From the NCBI GenBank assembly GCA_913056255.1, contig CAJXLN010000011.1:1-47003 (forward strand): 47,003 bases of DNA. Reading direction: 5' to 3'. Origin of the DNA: an uncultured Thermotogae bacterium. Its GTDB lineage: Bacteria; Thermotogota; Thermotogae; Mesoaciditogales; Mesoaciditogaceae. The position numbers and the translations under genes were made by a program. The notes beneath the pieces are model-generated. The model saw only the letters and a list, made by a program, of their open reading frames with translations. It was not told the origin of the DNA and did no database searches. This document shows, piece by piece, positions 25,902 to 34,569 of the stretch; positions within the stretch are counted from its first letter, which is position 1; every line of letters starts with the position of its first letter.

Positions 25902-25931
25902 ATCTTACCACTTAGAAAGGGGGTTTGTCAA
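25902..25931 (-). promoter_or_regulatory. tRNA-Gln promoter
   Basis: Minus strand TTGACA (25926-25931), 18-bp spacer, TAAGAT (25902-25907), about 11 bases before the tRNA 5' end. It overlaps the ribosome site of the plus-strand gene at 25937. Confidence 0.8.
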
Positions 25932-25936
25932 CATTT

Positions 25937-26728
25937 ATGAAAAAGATTCTCATGGTATTTTGGGTGATCGGAATTTTTTCGATCGTTTCCATCGCTTCGA
26001 CATCGTTTTCCCTTCAAAACACGAAGTGGTCAAATCGTTACTCTGAGAGAATTGGAAATCTTTACCTTTTTGGAATCGTTGGAACAACTGGAACAGGGGG
26101 AGCTTTAGGTTACACATTCACTCAGGTACATCGGAAAAAAGTTGGATTTTTCAATCCAATTGTTGGGAAGAGCACGTACGCCATTGCACTTGGTGTGAAT
26201 CTTGGTCTTAATATATCACCAGCCGCGTACTTCGAATACGATACAGAACGTAATATGCTTCCCCTTTTTTATGATTTTAGATTCACGGCTGGCAACTTTG
26301 GGCTTCAGAACTTTGGAATTAATCTGGAAGGGAAAGCCTATTCCACGCTTATGAGAGCTTCTATTTACGCTGAAGGACACTTTAGACTCGTGTTTCAAAA
26401 GGATATGGGAACAGTTGGACTTTTAGATCTGTCATACAAGAATATGAAGGGCACTCTTTTTTTCACCGATGAAGTTGGATCTTTATATTTTCTAAATGCC
26501 GGTATGGGCATTGGACCTGTGGCGATCGACGCTGGTATTGGATACAATGGTAAACCCGGATTGAATTTCGGACTGTCTTCGATGAAGTCGAATTTGAGCA
26601 GTGGTTGGTGGTTCAGGTATATTGTGACGAATCTTGGGTCATCGTTTTTGTGTAATTTGAATTTTAAAGATTCCGAACTTTTCTTTGGATATAACAGGGG
26701 GGCTCTTTACGTATCCCTCGAACGTTGA
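25937..26728 (+). CDS. Predicted outer-membrane/periplasmic beta protein
   Basis: A 263-residue protein with signal peptide MKKILMVFWVIGIFSIVSIA. The mature part is rich in Gly, Phe and Tyr in alternating strands (FYDFRFTAGNFGLQNFGINL; VAIDAGIGYNGKPGLNFGL) and ends FFGYNRGALYVSLER, in keeping with a small outer-membrane barrel. No named family is recognised. ATG at 25937 is chosen because it gives a clean signal peptide; GGGGG lies a rather long 13 bases upstream and a TTG at 25925 would abut it. Its 3' end overlaps the start assigned to the next gene by 44 bp. Confidence 0.65.
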   Translation: MKKILMVFWVIGIFSIVSIASTSFSLQNTKWSNRYSERIGNLYLFGIVGTTGTGGALGYTFTQVHRKKVGFFNPIVGKSTYAIALGVNLGLNISPAAYFEYDTERNMLPLFYDFRFTAGNFGLQNFGINLEGKAYSTLMRASIYAEGHFRLVFQKDMGTVGLLDLSYKNMKGTLFFTDEVGSLYFLNAGMGIGPVAIDAGIGYNGKPGLNFGLSSMKSNLSSGWWFRYIVTNLGSSFLCNLNFKDSELFFGYNRGALYVSLER

Positions 26729-27833
26729 GACTTCGATTTACATTCACGTTCCATTTTGTTCAAGACGGTGTATTTACTGCGATTTTGCATCTACCACGCG
26801 AGATGATATGACGAATATCTACTTCGATTCGCTCAAACGTGAGATTGAAATGCATTCCAGTTATTTTGAAGGAAAAAGCGCGATCACCCTTTATTTTGGC
26901 GGCGGAACACCGAGTCATGTTCCGCTAAGGCTGATCGAAGGCGTGGTGGAAACACTTGCCCAAAATGTTTTTCTAAATGTGAAAGAAGCTACCTTCGAGT
27001 TCAATCCAGAAGATGTCAATCAACAGCTTTGCCGCGATCTTCGTGAGTTGGGAATAAACCGCGCGAGCGTTGGATTGCAAACATCTTCTGATGAACTTTT
27101 GAAGGTTATAGGACGAGCGTATTCTTTTGAAAAATTCAAAAAGGCATATTCAACGCTTAGAGAAACATTCGACAACGTGAACGTTGATCTTATGTATTCA
27201 CTTCCATTTGAAAAACTTTCGGATGTTGAAAATGATCTGAAAACCATTGAAATGTTGAATCCAGATCACGTCTCTTTTTATGAATTGGAAGTACACGAAG
27301 GAGTGCCACTATTTTCTATGATTAAAGCTGGACAAGTGCAACTTCCAACGGAAGATATTTCTGAAAGTATGTACGATATCGTGGTGAAAACTTTAGAAGA
27401 ACTTGGCTATAAAAGATACGAATTAAGCTCATGGACAAAAGAAAAACCTTGTCTTCACAATTTAAGATATTGGAGAAATGAGGATTACATGGGATTTGGC
27501 CTATCTGCTGGGAGCCACATTTCGAATGAGCGCTGGGTCAACACCACCGAAATTCAAAGTTATATTTCCGAAATTAGTGCCGGAAAACATCCTCGCGCTT
27601 ACGAATCTAAAAATGATCCGATCGTTGAAGTTGCTGAGACGCTCTTTATGGGATTAAGGCTCACAGAAGGCGTGAATATTAATGAAATGCGTGAAAAATT
27701 TGGCAACGATTTTGATGAGATTTTTTCTAAAATTAAAAAATTTTGTGGAGAGTTTTTGGAGTGTTCAGATCACTTGAAATTCACCAAAACAGGTATGAAA
27801 TTCTCCGCAATGGTCTTGCGCGAGCTCACGTGA
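26685..27833 (+). CDS. hemW: HemW-type radical SAM protein
   Basis: A 382-residue radical SAM enzyme of the HemN/HemW group. IYIHVPFCSRRCIYCDF (18-34) carries the CxxxCxxC cluster ligands (Cys25, Cys29, Cys32); YFGGGTPSHVP is the SAM-binding GGGTP motif; EFNPEDV, RASVGLQTSSDELL, VDLMYSLPF and LRYWRNEDYMGFGLSAGSHI are all typical. The single extra Cys after the CxxxCxxC motif required for true HemN is missing (CDF rather than CDFC-type), fitting HemW, a heme chaperone, rather than coproporphyrinogen dehydrogenase. The TTG start has no clear ribosome site and lies inside the upstream gene, so translation may begin elsewhere close to residue 15. Confidence 0.88.
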   Translation: MDITGGLFTYPSNVETSIYIHVPFCSRRCIYCDFASTTRDDMTNIYFDSLKREIEMHSSYFEGKSAITLYFGGGTPSHVPLRLIEGVVETLAQNVFLNVKEATFEFNPEDVNQQLCRDLRELGINRASVGLQTSSDELLKVIGRAYSFEKFKKAYSTLRETFDNVNVDLMYSLPFEKLSDVENDLKTIEMLNPDHVSFYELEVHEGVPLFSMIKAGQVQLPTEDISESMYDIVVKTLEELGYKRYELSSWTKEKPCLHNLRYWRNEDYMGFGLSAGSHISNERWVNTTEIQSYISEISAGKHPRAYESKNDPIVEVAETLFMGLRLTEGVNINEMREKFGNDFDEIFSKIKKFCGEFLECSDHLKFTKTGMKFSAMVLRELT

Positions 27834-27921
27834 AGGAGGCAAATGTTCGTTTCTCCATGGTATAGTGTGCATGAATAGTGTGTATGATCGTGAGTTCAAA
27901 AAATATACATGAGGTGATGAA

Positions 27922-28944
27922 ATGAGATATATAGACATTCGAAGTGATACAGTTACTCTACCAACAAAAAAAATGAGACAAGCGATGTTCGATGCTGAGG
28001 TTGGAGATGATGTTTATGGAGATGATCCAACTGTAAAAAAATTGGAAAAGCTTGCTGCAAAGAAAGTCGGGAAAGAGGCAGCACTATTCGTTCCGTCCGG
28101 AACATTTGGGAATGAACTTGCCCTTTTTACTCACACGAAACGCGGAGATGAAGTGATTGTGGCTAAAAATTCACATATAGTGCTACATGAAGTTGGATCT
28201 TCAGCTGTGATCGCTGGTGTGCAGTTACGTACCTATGATTCCATCAATGGAATTCCCGATCCTGTTGAAATAAAATCTCTGATACGTTCAAACGATATTC
28301 ACTATCCACCAACAGGTTTGATTTGCCTTGAGAATCCCAGCGGAATGGGAACGGTTACGAGTTTGGACGTCATGAAGGAAATTCACGAGATCGCACGTGA
28401 TCGTAAGATATCAATTCACCTTGACGGAGCACGAATTTTCAACGCGGCATGTACACTGAATGTGGATGCAGAAGAGATAGCAATGTACACTGACAGTGTG
28501 ATGTTCTGTCTCTCGAAGGGTCTTGCTGCGCCAATAGGATCGATGTTAGCTGGAACCGAAGAATTCATCGAAAAAGCTCGGAAGGGACGAAAACTCATGG
28601 GAGGAGGAATGCGCCAAGCTGGCATCATAGCTGCTGCCGGAATAGTTGCACTTGAAGATATGATCGACAGACTGTGTGAAGATCACGAGAATGCCACTCT
28701 TCTTGCTAAAAAACTCGATGAATTCGAAGAGATCGAAGTGATGAAAGAAAGAACGCAAGTAAATATGGTCTTCTTCAGATTCAACGAGAAGATAAACGAC
28801 GATGCTTTTGTTTCTTACATGTTTAAAAAAGGTGTGAAGATCAATCCTCCCGAAAATGGCGAATACAGATTTGTTACAAACAAGGATGTTTCTAAAGAAG
28901 ATGTGAATTTTGTTATCAAAACAATTGGGGATTTTTTAAGCTAA
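27922..28944 (+). CDS. ltaA: Low-specificity L-threonine aldolase
   Basis: A 340-residue PLP enzyme splitting L-threonine (and allo-threonine) to glycine and acetaldehyde. MRYIDIRSDTVTLPT opens the protein; VGDDVYGDDPTVKKLE, the PLP-stacking His85 (AKNSHIVLHE), SIHLDGARIFNAA with Asp168 and Arg171, and the Schiff-base Lys199 in CLSKGLAAPIGSML are all present. Lys199 matches the number I recall for the Thermotoga maritima enzyme, whose structure is known. GAGGTGATGAA gives a good ribosome site. It stands alone. The 117 bases to the opposing beta-glucosidase end hold no clear terminator. Confidence 0.95.
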   Translation: MRYIDIRSDTVTLPTKKMRQAMFDAEVGDDVYGDDPTVKKLEKLAAKKVGKEAALFVPSGTFGNELALFTHTKRGDEVIVAKNSHIVLHEVGSSAVIAGVQLRTYDSINGIPDPVEIKSLIRSNDIHYPPTGLICLENPSGMGTVTSLDVMKEIHEIARDRKISIHLDGARIFNAACTLNVDAEEIAMYTDSVMFCLSKGLAAPIGSMLAGTEEFIEKARKGRKLMGGGMRQAGIIAAAGIVALEDMIDRLCEDHENATLLAKKLDEFEEIEVMKERTQVNMVFFRFNEKINDDAFVSYMFKKGVKINPPENGEYRFVTNKDVSKEDVNFVIKTIGDFLS

Positions 28945-29061
28945 AGAATCCACTTAGACCAAATTTCAGTAATATCCTAAAAAGGGACGGCAAGTCATTC
29001 AATCATCGTTGACACAAATTCTATGAAAATATGGGAAACATGTTTGACAAAGACACGTTTT

Positions 29062-30285
29062 TTACAACTGATTTGAACAGATCTTTGAGTAAAGTTCCCC
29101 ACTTTTTCTCAATGTTCTTTTGAAAGTTCTAAAATCCGTGTGGTACAATCCAAAACGTGGTCCGAATCCATCCAGCCATTCGAAATTGTCCATCAACGAC
29201 CAATGAAAATATCCTTTGAGTTTTACGCCTTCTGACACAGCTATACTCAAGGACTCAAGTGTTTTCATTATGTACTCTGGTCTTATTTTATCTTCTCCAT
29301 CCGCGACACCGTTTTCAGTGATGATAATAGGAATTTTGTACCTTTTCCACACAATTTCAATGATATTTTTGATACCCTGAGGGTATATCTCGTATCCCAT
29401 CTCTGTTTTCGGCAGATCACCAAAAGAAATCTTAGGAGTAAAGCCAAAACCCACCAGAAATCGTGTGTAGTAGTTCAGTCCGATGAAATCGAGTTTTATT
29501 CCACCAGGCAATGTGATTTTTCCAACGGGTGAGTGTGTTTTCCCATAAAAAACAGAATCGAGAAAAGAAAAATTGTATTGATAATTCACAATTCTAGTCA
29601 TTATAAGATCTAAAGGACTTGATGTTTTGGAACGAAAAATAGCCGTGTTTATTGCCGTTGAAACTTTGGCATCCGGTATTTTGGAATGTATGAGATCGTA
29701 TACTTTTGAATGTGCAAGAGCCATATTCGCAAGGACTTTTTTCATTTTTTTTCGGTTTTTGATTTCAGGTGGCCAATATCCTTGTAAATATCCAAAGAGA
29801 GCGTATACATTCGGTTCATTGATCGTTATGAAGTATTTGACACTGCCAATGGTGTCCAAAATCATTTGTACATATCTGAGAAAAAACGCTATGGTTCTTT
29901 TAGATTCCCATCCCCCAAATTCGGCAATCCAAAGTGGGTTGGTAAAATGATGGAGCGTTACCATAGGCTCTATTCCGTTTTTTTGCATGTAGATTACTTC
30001 ATCTGCATAACGGTGCAAAACTTCCTGGTCAAATTCTCCCTCTCTTGGTTCAACTTTGGCCCATTCTACTGAAAATCTAAAAGCGTTGACGTTCAAAGCC
30101 TTCGCGAGTTCAATATCTTGGTGATACAGTTCACTTGAGTTGCAAGCCTTTCCCGATCGATCTCCGTTTTTTATTTTTCCCTCAGCTTCGAACTTCCACC
30201 AATCGCTATTCGTATTGTTTCCCTCAATTTGATGTGCCGACGTTGACACTCCCCACAGAAAATCATCGTCGAAGTTGAATTTCAA
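29062..30285 (-). CDS. bglA: Family GH1 beta-glucosidase
   Basis: A 407-residue (beta/alpha)8 glycosidase. FNFDDDFLWGVSTSAHQIEG is the GH1 N-terminal signature; acid/base Glu157 lies in FITINEPN, nucleophile Glu324 in IPIIITENGVADG, and the aglycone/sugar site WSLMDNFEWLDGF near the end. There is no signal peptide, so it is intracellular and presumably hydrolyses cellobiose-like disaccharides. It is about 40 residues shorter than common GH1 enzymes, mostly in loops between 160 and 300. TTG at 30285 is preferred: AGGGG lies 7 bases upstream and the signature begins at once; an in-frame ATG at 30501 would add 72 residues with no GH1 similarity, covering the hairpin leader. Confidence 0.9.
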   Translation of the reverse strand: MKFNFDDDFLWGVSTSAHQIEGNNTNSDWWKFEAEGKIKNGDRSGKACNSSELYHQDIELAKALNVNAFRFSVEWAKVEPREGEFDQEVLHRYADEVIYMQKNGIEPMVTLHHFTNPLWIAEFGGWESKRTIAFFLRYVQMILDTIGSVKYFITINEPNVYALFGYLQGYWPPEIKNRKKMKKVLANMALAHSKVYDLIHSKIPDAKVSTAINTAIFRSKTSSPLDLIMTRIVNYQYNFSFLDSVFYGKTHSPVGKITLPGGIKLDFIGLNYYTRFLVGFGFTPKISFGDLPKTEMGYEIYPQGIKNIIEIVWKRYKIPIIITENGVADGEDKIRPEYIMKTLESLSIAVSEGVKLKGYFHWSLMDNFEWLDGFGPRFGLYHTDFRTFKRTLRKSGELYSKICSNQL

Positions 30286-30295
30286 CGTAGCCCCT

Positions 30296-30350
30296 GGTTT
30301 ACAAAACCCACCAAAAATGGTGAATTTTGAAGGTAGCCTTTCTTCTACCT
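30296..30350 (-). promoter_or_regulatory. Three tandem hairpins in the beta-glucosidase leader
   Basis: On the minus strand, directly before the ribosome site: AGGTAG/CTACCT with an 8-base loop (30331-30350), CACCA/TGGTG with a TTTT loop (30309-30322), and GGTTT/AAACC with a TGT loop (30296-30308). The last two abut. None has a T-tract. They may fold into a regulatory leader or protect the mRNA; a known riboswitch is not recognised. From 30351 to 30622 I see no gene; frames there do not resemble known proteins. Confidence 0.4.
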
Positions 30351-30622
30351 GTAAAATGATCAAACATTTAAGCCCCCCTTTGAGATGACTTGCTTCAAGG
30401 GTTTTCACCTTCATAATTTCATAATAGAGATTACCACAATCTTCTTTTAGAGATTTCATTTCCCTATTAGCAATCATGCAAAACAAGTGTTGCTGACGCA
30501 CTTTTTATCGACGTTTTGAACGGAAAATTTACCTTTTCTTACCCGGCAAGCCATTGCAATCCTGATATGGATTATAGGTGCAACATACCCCTTCCTCCAC
30601 TCGTGACGTGAGCTGAAAGGTG

Positions 30623-30667
30623 GATAAAAGAGCGATTCGGTCTTGATAAGGCTTCGAAAAAAATTCC
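30623..30667 (+). repeat. 45-bp dispersed repeat, copy B
   Basis: Matches positions 1-45 at 44 of 45 bases, in the same orientation. It lies in the intergenic region upstream of the glycerol-3-phosphate operon, about 100 bases before the leader terminator. The flanks of the two copies are unrelated. Confidence 0.85.
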
Positions 30668-30765
30668 CTGTTACATTCACGCACATTGTGAGAATGTCAA
30701 CTAAACATTTGGATTTTGTCTTTAAAGGTGTTAATATAAAAAGTACGGTTGGCAGAGATGAAGAG

Positions 30766-30803
30766 AAAGCCACGCACTATTTTGTGTGTGGCTTTTATTT
30801 TTT
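30766..30803 (+). terminator. Intrinsic terminator in the glp operon leader
   Basis: A 12-bp stem AAAGCCACGCAC/GTGTGTGGCTTT (one G-T pair), 6-base loop, then TATTTTTTT. It ends 57 bases before the first gene of the glycerol-3-phosphate operon, in the same direction, with a TATAAA-like -10 at 30735-30740 upstream. The arrangement is that of a terminator controlled by antitermination. Alternatively it ends a short upstream transcript. Confidence 0.85.
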
Positions 30804-30859
30804 TGTAAGTGGAAAACTCGGTGAGTTCCATCTTTCCAGCTTTATAGGAGGTGAATAGT

Positions 30860-32269
30860 TTGAAGATCGCTGTGATCGGAGCCGGTATCGTTGGTTCTCT
30901 CATTGCAAGAAAATTTACAAGATACAAAGTCGATGTTGAAATATTCGAAAAACTTCCGGATGTCGGATGGGGCGTTACAAAGGCTAATTCCGGAATACTG
31001 CATGCAGGTTACGATGATGAGCCCAACACATTGAGGGCAAAGTACTGTAGTCGTGGTAATGAGATGTACACGGCTCTTTCAGAAGAATTGAACTTTGAAA
31101 TTAAAAGAACGGGTTCTCTTGTAGTTGCGTTCAACGATGAAGAAACTAAAATCGTGGAAGAATTGCTAAAACGAGGTAAAACCAACGGCGTAAAAGAATT
31201 GAGAATACTGTCCAAATTTGAGGCTTTGGAGATCGAGCCAAATCTTTCAAGAGAAGTTGTCTCAGCACTTTATTCGCCAAATGCCGGGGTTATCGCACCT
31301 TGGGAAGTCGCACAAGCCGCAGTTGAAAATGCTTTGAATAACGGTGCAAAGCTCCATCTTTCAACCGAAGTGAAATCCATTTCAAAAGAGGGAGAAAAAT
31401 ACAAGCTTAACACATCAAAAGGCTTTTTTTCGTTTGATGCCGTTGTGAATGCAGCAGGACTATGGGCAGACGAACTCGCGGAATCTGCTGGTGTAAAGGT
31501 TACTCCTATTCATCCCAGAAGAGGGCAATACATACTCTTAGATCAACCAAATGCTGTTAGAACTGTGATCTTTCCGACACCATCAAGAGCAGGAAAAGGA
31601 ATACTTGTACTTCCAACCGTTCATAACACAACGCTGCTTGGCCCAACGTCGGAAGATCTACCACCAAATGAAAAAGAGGCAACGGATACCACTGCAGAGT
31701 ACTTGGCAAAAATCGTGGAGAAGGCAAAAAAACTCGTTCCGTTGGTTAACCTTTCAAAAACAATCAGAACATTTGCTGGCTTGAGACCAGAAAATGATAT
31801 AAAAGATTTCGTGATCAAAAGAGAGAATAACATGATTCACATCGTTGCAACACGGTCTCCTGGCTTAACCGCGGCTCCAGCTATAGCTGAGGATATCGTT
31901 GAAGAGATCGTCGAAAAGTTTGATTTACAAAAGAGAGACAACTTCAATCCTGTAAGAAAAGCAATACCAAAAATTGCAGATATGGGTGATGAGGAGAAAG
32001 AAAAACTCATCAGCCAGAATCCATCTTACGGGAGAGTAATATGCAGATGCAACAAAGTTACTGAAGGGGAAATCGTTGAAGCCATAAAGAATGGCGCAAG
32101 AACTTTGGATGGCATCAAATTCAGAACGGCCGCGATGTTTGGACGCTGTCAGGGCTCCTTCTGTACGGTTAAAATCATGAATATTATGAAAAGAGAGCTT
32201 GGTAAGGATTTTGAAGATATCACCAAAAATCTTCCAAATTCCAACGTTGTGGATGGTGTTGTACGATGA
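30860..32269 (+). CDS. glpA: GlpA-like FAD-dependent glycerol-3-phosphate dehydrogenase
   Basis: A 469-residue flavoprotein. MKIAVIGAGIVGSLIARKF is the FAD-binding Rossmann motif; NSGILHAGYDDEPNTLRAK, HPRRGQYILLD and TFAGLRPENDIKDF are typical of the DAO/GlpA fold. The C-terminal 80 residues form a BFD-like [2Fe-2S] domain with VICRCNKVTEGEI and GRCQGSFC ligands. It oxidises glycerol-3-phosphate (or a similar 2-hydroxy substrate) to dihydroxyacetone phosphate. TTG at 30860 sits 8 bases after GGAGG; the GTG at 30851 is part of that site. It overlaps the next gene by ATGA. The set glpA-like, FAD/NAD oxidoreductase, DUF1667 is the arrangement I recall from T. maritima TM1432-TM1434. Confidence 0.9.
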   Translation: MKIAVIGAGIVGSLIARKFTRYKVDVEIFEKLPDVGWGVTKANSGILHAGYDDEPNTLRAKYCSRGNEMYTALSEELNFEIKRTGSLVVAFNDEETKIVEELLKRGKTNGVKELRILSKFEALEIEPNLSREVVSALYSPNAGVIAPWEVAQAAVENALNNGAKLHLSTEVKSISKEGEKYKLNTSKGFFSFDAVVNAAGLWADELAESAGVKVTPIHPRRGQYILLDQPNAVRTVIFPTPSRAGKGILVLPTVHNTTLLGPTSEDLPPNEKEATDTTAEYLAKIVEKAKKLVPLVNLSKTIRTFAGLRPENDIKDFVIKRENNMIHIVATRSPGLTAAPAIAEDIVEEIVEKFDLQKRDNFNPVRKAIPKIADMGDEEKEKLISQNPSYGRVICRCNKVTEGEIVEAIKNGARTLDGIKFRTAAMFGRCQGSFCTVKIMNIMKRELGKDFEDITKNLPNSNVVDGVVR

Positions 32270-33489
32270 AGAAGCTTGAATACGACGTCGTTATTTTAGG
32301 CGGTGGAGCAGCAGGAATGGGTGCTGTACGCGGAGCCCTTTCCCAAAAAGTCAGTGTTCTTCTCATAGAGCGTGAAGCGTCAACAGGTGGAGTGCTCAAT
32401 CAATGTATACACAATGGATTCGGTGTTCAAGTGTTCAAAAGAGAGTTAACAGGACCTGAATATCATGAAATGTACCTTGAAAAGCTTGAAGGATTCGATG
32501 CTATGTATGAAACCACTGTGCTTGATATAGATTCTGAAAATGGAATTCTTAAGGCAATAAGTACAGATGGAGTTTATGAAATAAAGTACGGTGCGCTTGT
32601 CTTAGCAACTGGTGCACGTGAGAGACCATTCGAAGCTTTGAGGATTCCCGGATCGAGACCTTCAGGGATCTTCACGGCCGGATTAGCGCAGCACTTCGTT
32701 AACCTTGAAAACCATCTTCCAGGCCGCAAAGCAGTTATCATAGGATCAGGTGACATAGGCTTGATAATGGCCCGACGTCTTACACTTGAAGGCGTTGAGA
32801 TTGAAGGTGTTTATGAGATCATGCCTTATCAAGGAGGATTAACTCGAAATGTAGTCCAATGTCTTAAAGATTTCAACATACCACTTTATCTTTCAACGAG
32901 TGTAGTTAGAGTTCACGGAAGAGAAAGACTCAAAGGTATTACTGTGGCAAAATTTGCGAATGGAAAACCAGTTGATGGAACGGAGAGGTTCATAAATTGC
33001 GATACACTTATAGCTTCGGTTGGTTTAATATCTGAAAATGATCTCGTTGAAAAGAACATCGAAATTTCAAGTGACGGTGGCGCTGTAGTGGATGATCTTA
33101 TGAGAACGAATGTCGATAACATATTCGCAGCTGGAAACAACATTTGTATCCACGACCTTGTTGATTTTGTCACAGTCGAAGGCGAGATGGCAGGTCGGAA
33201 TGCCGCACGCGTTGCGAAAAATGAAAAGATGGCGAAGAGAATCGGCATATTCAAGAAAGGAAAAGGCATTAGGATTATAAGTGTTCATTACACAACGGCA
33301 TCTGACCCATTCAAAATGTACGTCAGAGTTGATCATCCAATGAACGTATGTACGTTGAGAATGAACGATACGAATTTGAAAACCGTCTTGAACGCTAAGC
33401 CCAGCGAAATGATAGAGCTCACATTTGATCCTTCCAAACACAACTTAAAAGGAAATCTCGTGCTTTCCGCAACGGAGGTGAAAAGATGA
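32266..33489 (+). CDS. FAD/NAD(P)-binding oxidoreductase partner of GlpA-like enzyme
   Basis: A 407-residue two-dinucleotide-binding flavoprotein: YDVVILGGGAAGMGAVRGA (FAD), LATGARERPFE, KAVIIGSGDIGLIMARRLT (NAD(P)H) and VDNIFAAGNNICIHDLVDFV (FAD-closing ATG/G-D-like motif). There is no redox-active cysteine pair in CxxxxC form; Cys47 lies in VLNQCIHNGFGV. It is thought to pass electrons from the GlpA-like dehydrogenase to NAD or quinone, as GlpB does in other systems. It overlaps both neighbours by 4 bp. Confidence 0.85.
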   Translation: MKKLEYDVVILGGGAAGMGAVRGALSQKVSVLLIEREASTGGVLNQCIHNGFGVQVFKRELTGPEYHEMYLEKLEGFDAMYETTVLDIDSENGILKAISTDGVYEIKYGALVLATGARERPFEALRIPGSRPSGIFTAGLAQHFVNLENHLPGRKAVIIGSGDIGLIMARRLTLEGVEIEGVYEIMPYQGGLTRNVVQCLKDFNIPLYLSTSVVRVHGRERLKGITVAKFANGKPVDGTERFINCDTLIASVGLISENDLVEKNIEISSDGGAVVDDLMRTNVDNIFAAGNNICIHDLVDFVTVEGEMAGRNAARVAKNEKMAKRIGIFKKGKGIRIISVHYTTASDPFKMYVRVDHPMNVCTLRMNDTNLKTVLNAKPSEMIELTFDPSKHNLKGNLVLSATEVKR

Positions 33490-33866
33490 GTGAAAAGACA
33501 ATTGAAATGACCTGCATAGTATGCCCCATAGGTTGCAATTTGAAGGTTACTTTGGATAGCAATGGAAAGTTTCTTTCAGTTACTGGAAACAGATGCCCAA
33601 GGGGTGCCGCTTATGCTAAAGAAGAAGTCACGGAACCTAAGCGTATCCTTCCAACAAGCATCAAAGTTATTGGAGGAGAACTACCACTTGTGTCAGTAAG
33701 AACTGAAAAAGCAATTCCGAAAAAGTTGATTTTTGAGGCGATGAAAGTGATAAGATCTTCTGAAGTTAAGGCTCCCGTAGAAAGAGGACAAATATTGATA
33801 AAGAATATTCTCAGCACAGGAGTAAATGTGATAGCAACAAGAACGGTAAAAGCGCGATTTGTCTAG
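33486..33866 (+). CDS. DUF1667 iron-sulfur protein
   Basis: A 126-residue protein. MTCIVCPIGCNLKVT (9-23) and GNRCPRGAAYA (near 37-47) give C-x2-C-x3-C-x(about 24)-C, the pattern of the [4Fe-4S] segment at the start of molybdopterin oxidoreductases, here without the rest of such an enzyme. DUF1667 proteins always accompany the GlpA-like/oxidoreductase pair and probably form the third, electron-transferring subunit. Last gene of the operon; a weak GAAACCA/TGGTTTC inverted repeat spans the 43-bp gap to the convergent fliH. Confidence 0.88.
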   Translation: MSEKTIEMTCIVCPIGCNLKVTLDSNGKFLSVTGNRCPRGAAYAKEEVTEPKRILPTSIKVIGGELPLVSVRTEKAIPKKLIFEAMKVIRSSEVKAPVERGQILIKNILSTGVNVIATRTVKARFV

Positions 33867-33909
33867 TCGAAACCATCTAAAGTTGCTAATTGGGCATTTG
33901 GAATTGGTT

Positions 33910-34569
33910 TCACGTGGCGGTTCCGAATGCCTTCCTTATAAGATTTTCAAAAAGCTCCATCTGAGAGTTCACTCGAAGATCCAAAGAACCGAAATCTGCT
34001 TCTACTCGAACGTCCATAGTGTCAAGAGAGGCATCGGTGATCACCTGAACTTTTTCGATTTTTGAAAGTTCATTCACGATTTCTTGCGGGACATTATTTG
34101 AGATTTTCAAAACGATCTTTTTTGAGGATTTGACCATATCCATGGCACGATTTATTTTGTCAGATATGTTTCCACGATCCACTTCAGATAATACCGTTTC
34201 CTTAACCACAATAATCGATAAATCGATCAAAGAAAGTTTAAGATCATCTATTGAAAAATCGATACGCTCTTCGATTGAATTTACGATCTCCTTCAGTTGA
34301 GAAATTTTGGTTCTCCATTCTGTTCTGGCTTCTTCAACTCCATTTTGATATCCTGTATTCTGAGCTTGCTTTCTTATCTCTTCAGATTCAGACTTGGCTT
34401 CCTCAATCAATCGCTTAGCTTTTTTTTGAGCCTCGATGATTATTTCTTTACTTTTTGCTTGAGCAACTTTTTGTGGGTCTTTTTGCTGTTCAATTGAATT
34501 TTTCTTGACCTTTGGTCCTATTGTAACCTTTTCATTTGTGACGTTAGCACCTTTTATAATGTCAAACAA
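33910..34569 (-). CDS. fliH: Flagellar assembly protein FliH
   Basis: A 219-residue protein. Residues about 30-75 are a charged Gln/Lys/Glu-rich helix (AQKKAKRLIEEAKSESEEI), the long FliH/V-ATPase E-subunit-like coiled coil, followed by YQNGVEEARTEWRTKI and a C-terminal domain with IVVKETVLSEVDRG and DASLDTMDVRVEADFGSLDL, the last being the conserved FliH C-terminal strand motif. FliH regulates the FliI ATPase of flagellar export. TTG start overlaps fliG's stop. No fliI follows; the operon ends here against the glp operon. Confidence 0.88.
   Translation of the reverse strand: MFDIIKGANVTNEKVTIGPKVKKNSIEQQKDPQKVAQAKSKEIIIEAQKKAKRLIEEAKSESEEIRKQAQNTGYQNGVEEARTEWRTKISQLKEIVNSIEERIDFSIDDLKLSLIDLSIIVVKETVLSEVDRGNISDKINRAMDMVKSSKKIVLKISNNVPQEIVNELSKIEKVQVITDASLDTMDVRVEADFGSLDLRVNSQMELFENLIRKAFGTAT

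Noticed and set aside
26685-26728. 44-bp overlap as evidence of a frameshift between the barrel gene and hemW
   Set aside because: Both frames are complete and have coherent ends; the overlap more likely reflects an uncertain hemW start.
30286-30501. 72-codon upstream extension of the beta-glucosidase
   Set aside because: It has no GH1 similarity and covers the hairpin leader; TTG at 30285 has a good ribosome site and starts at the family signature.
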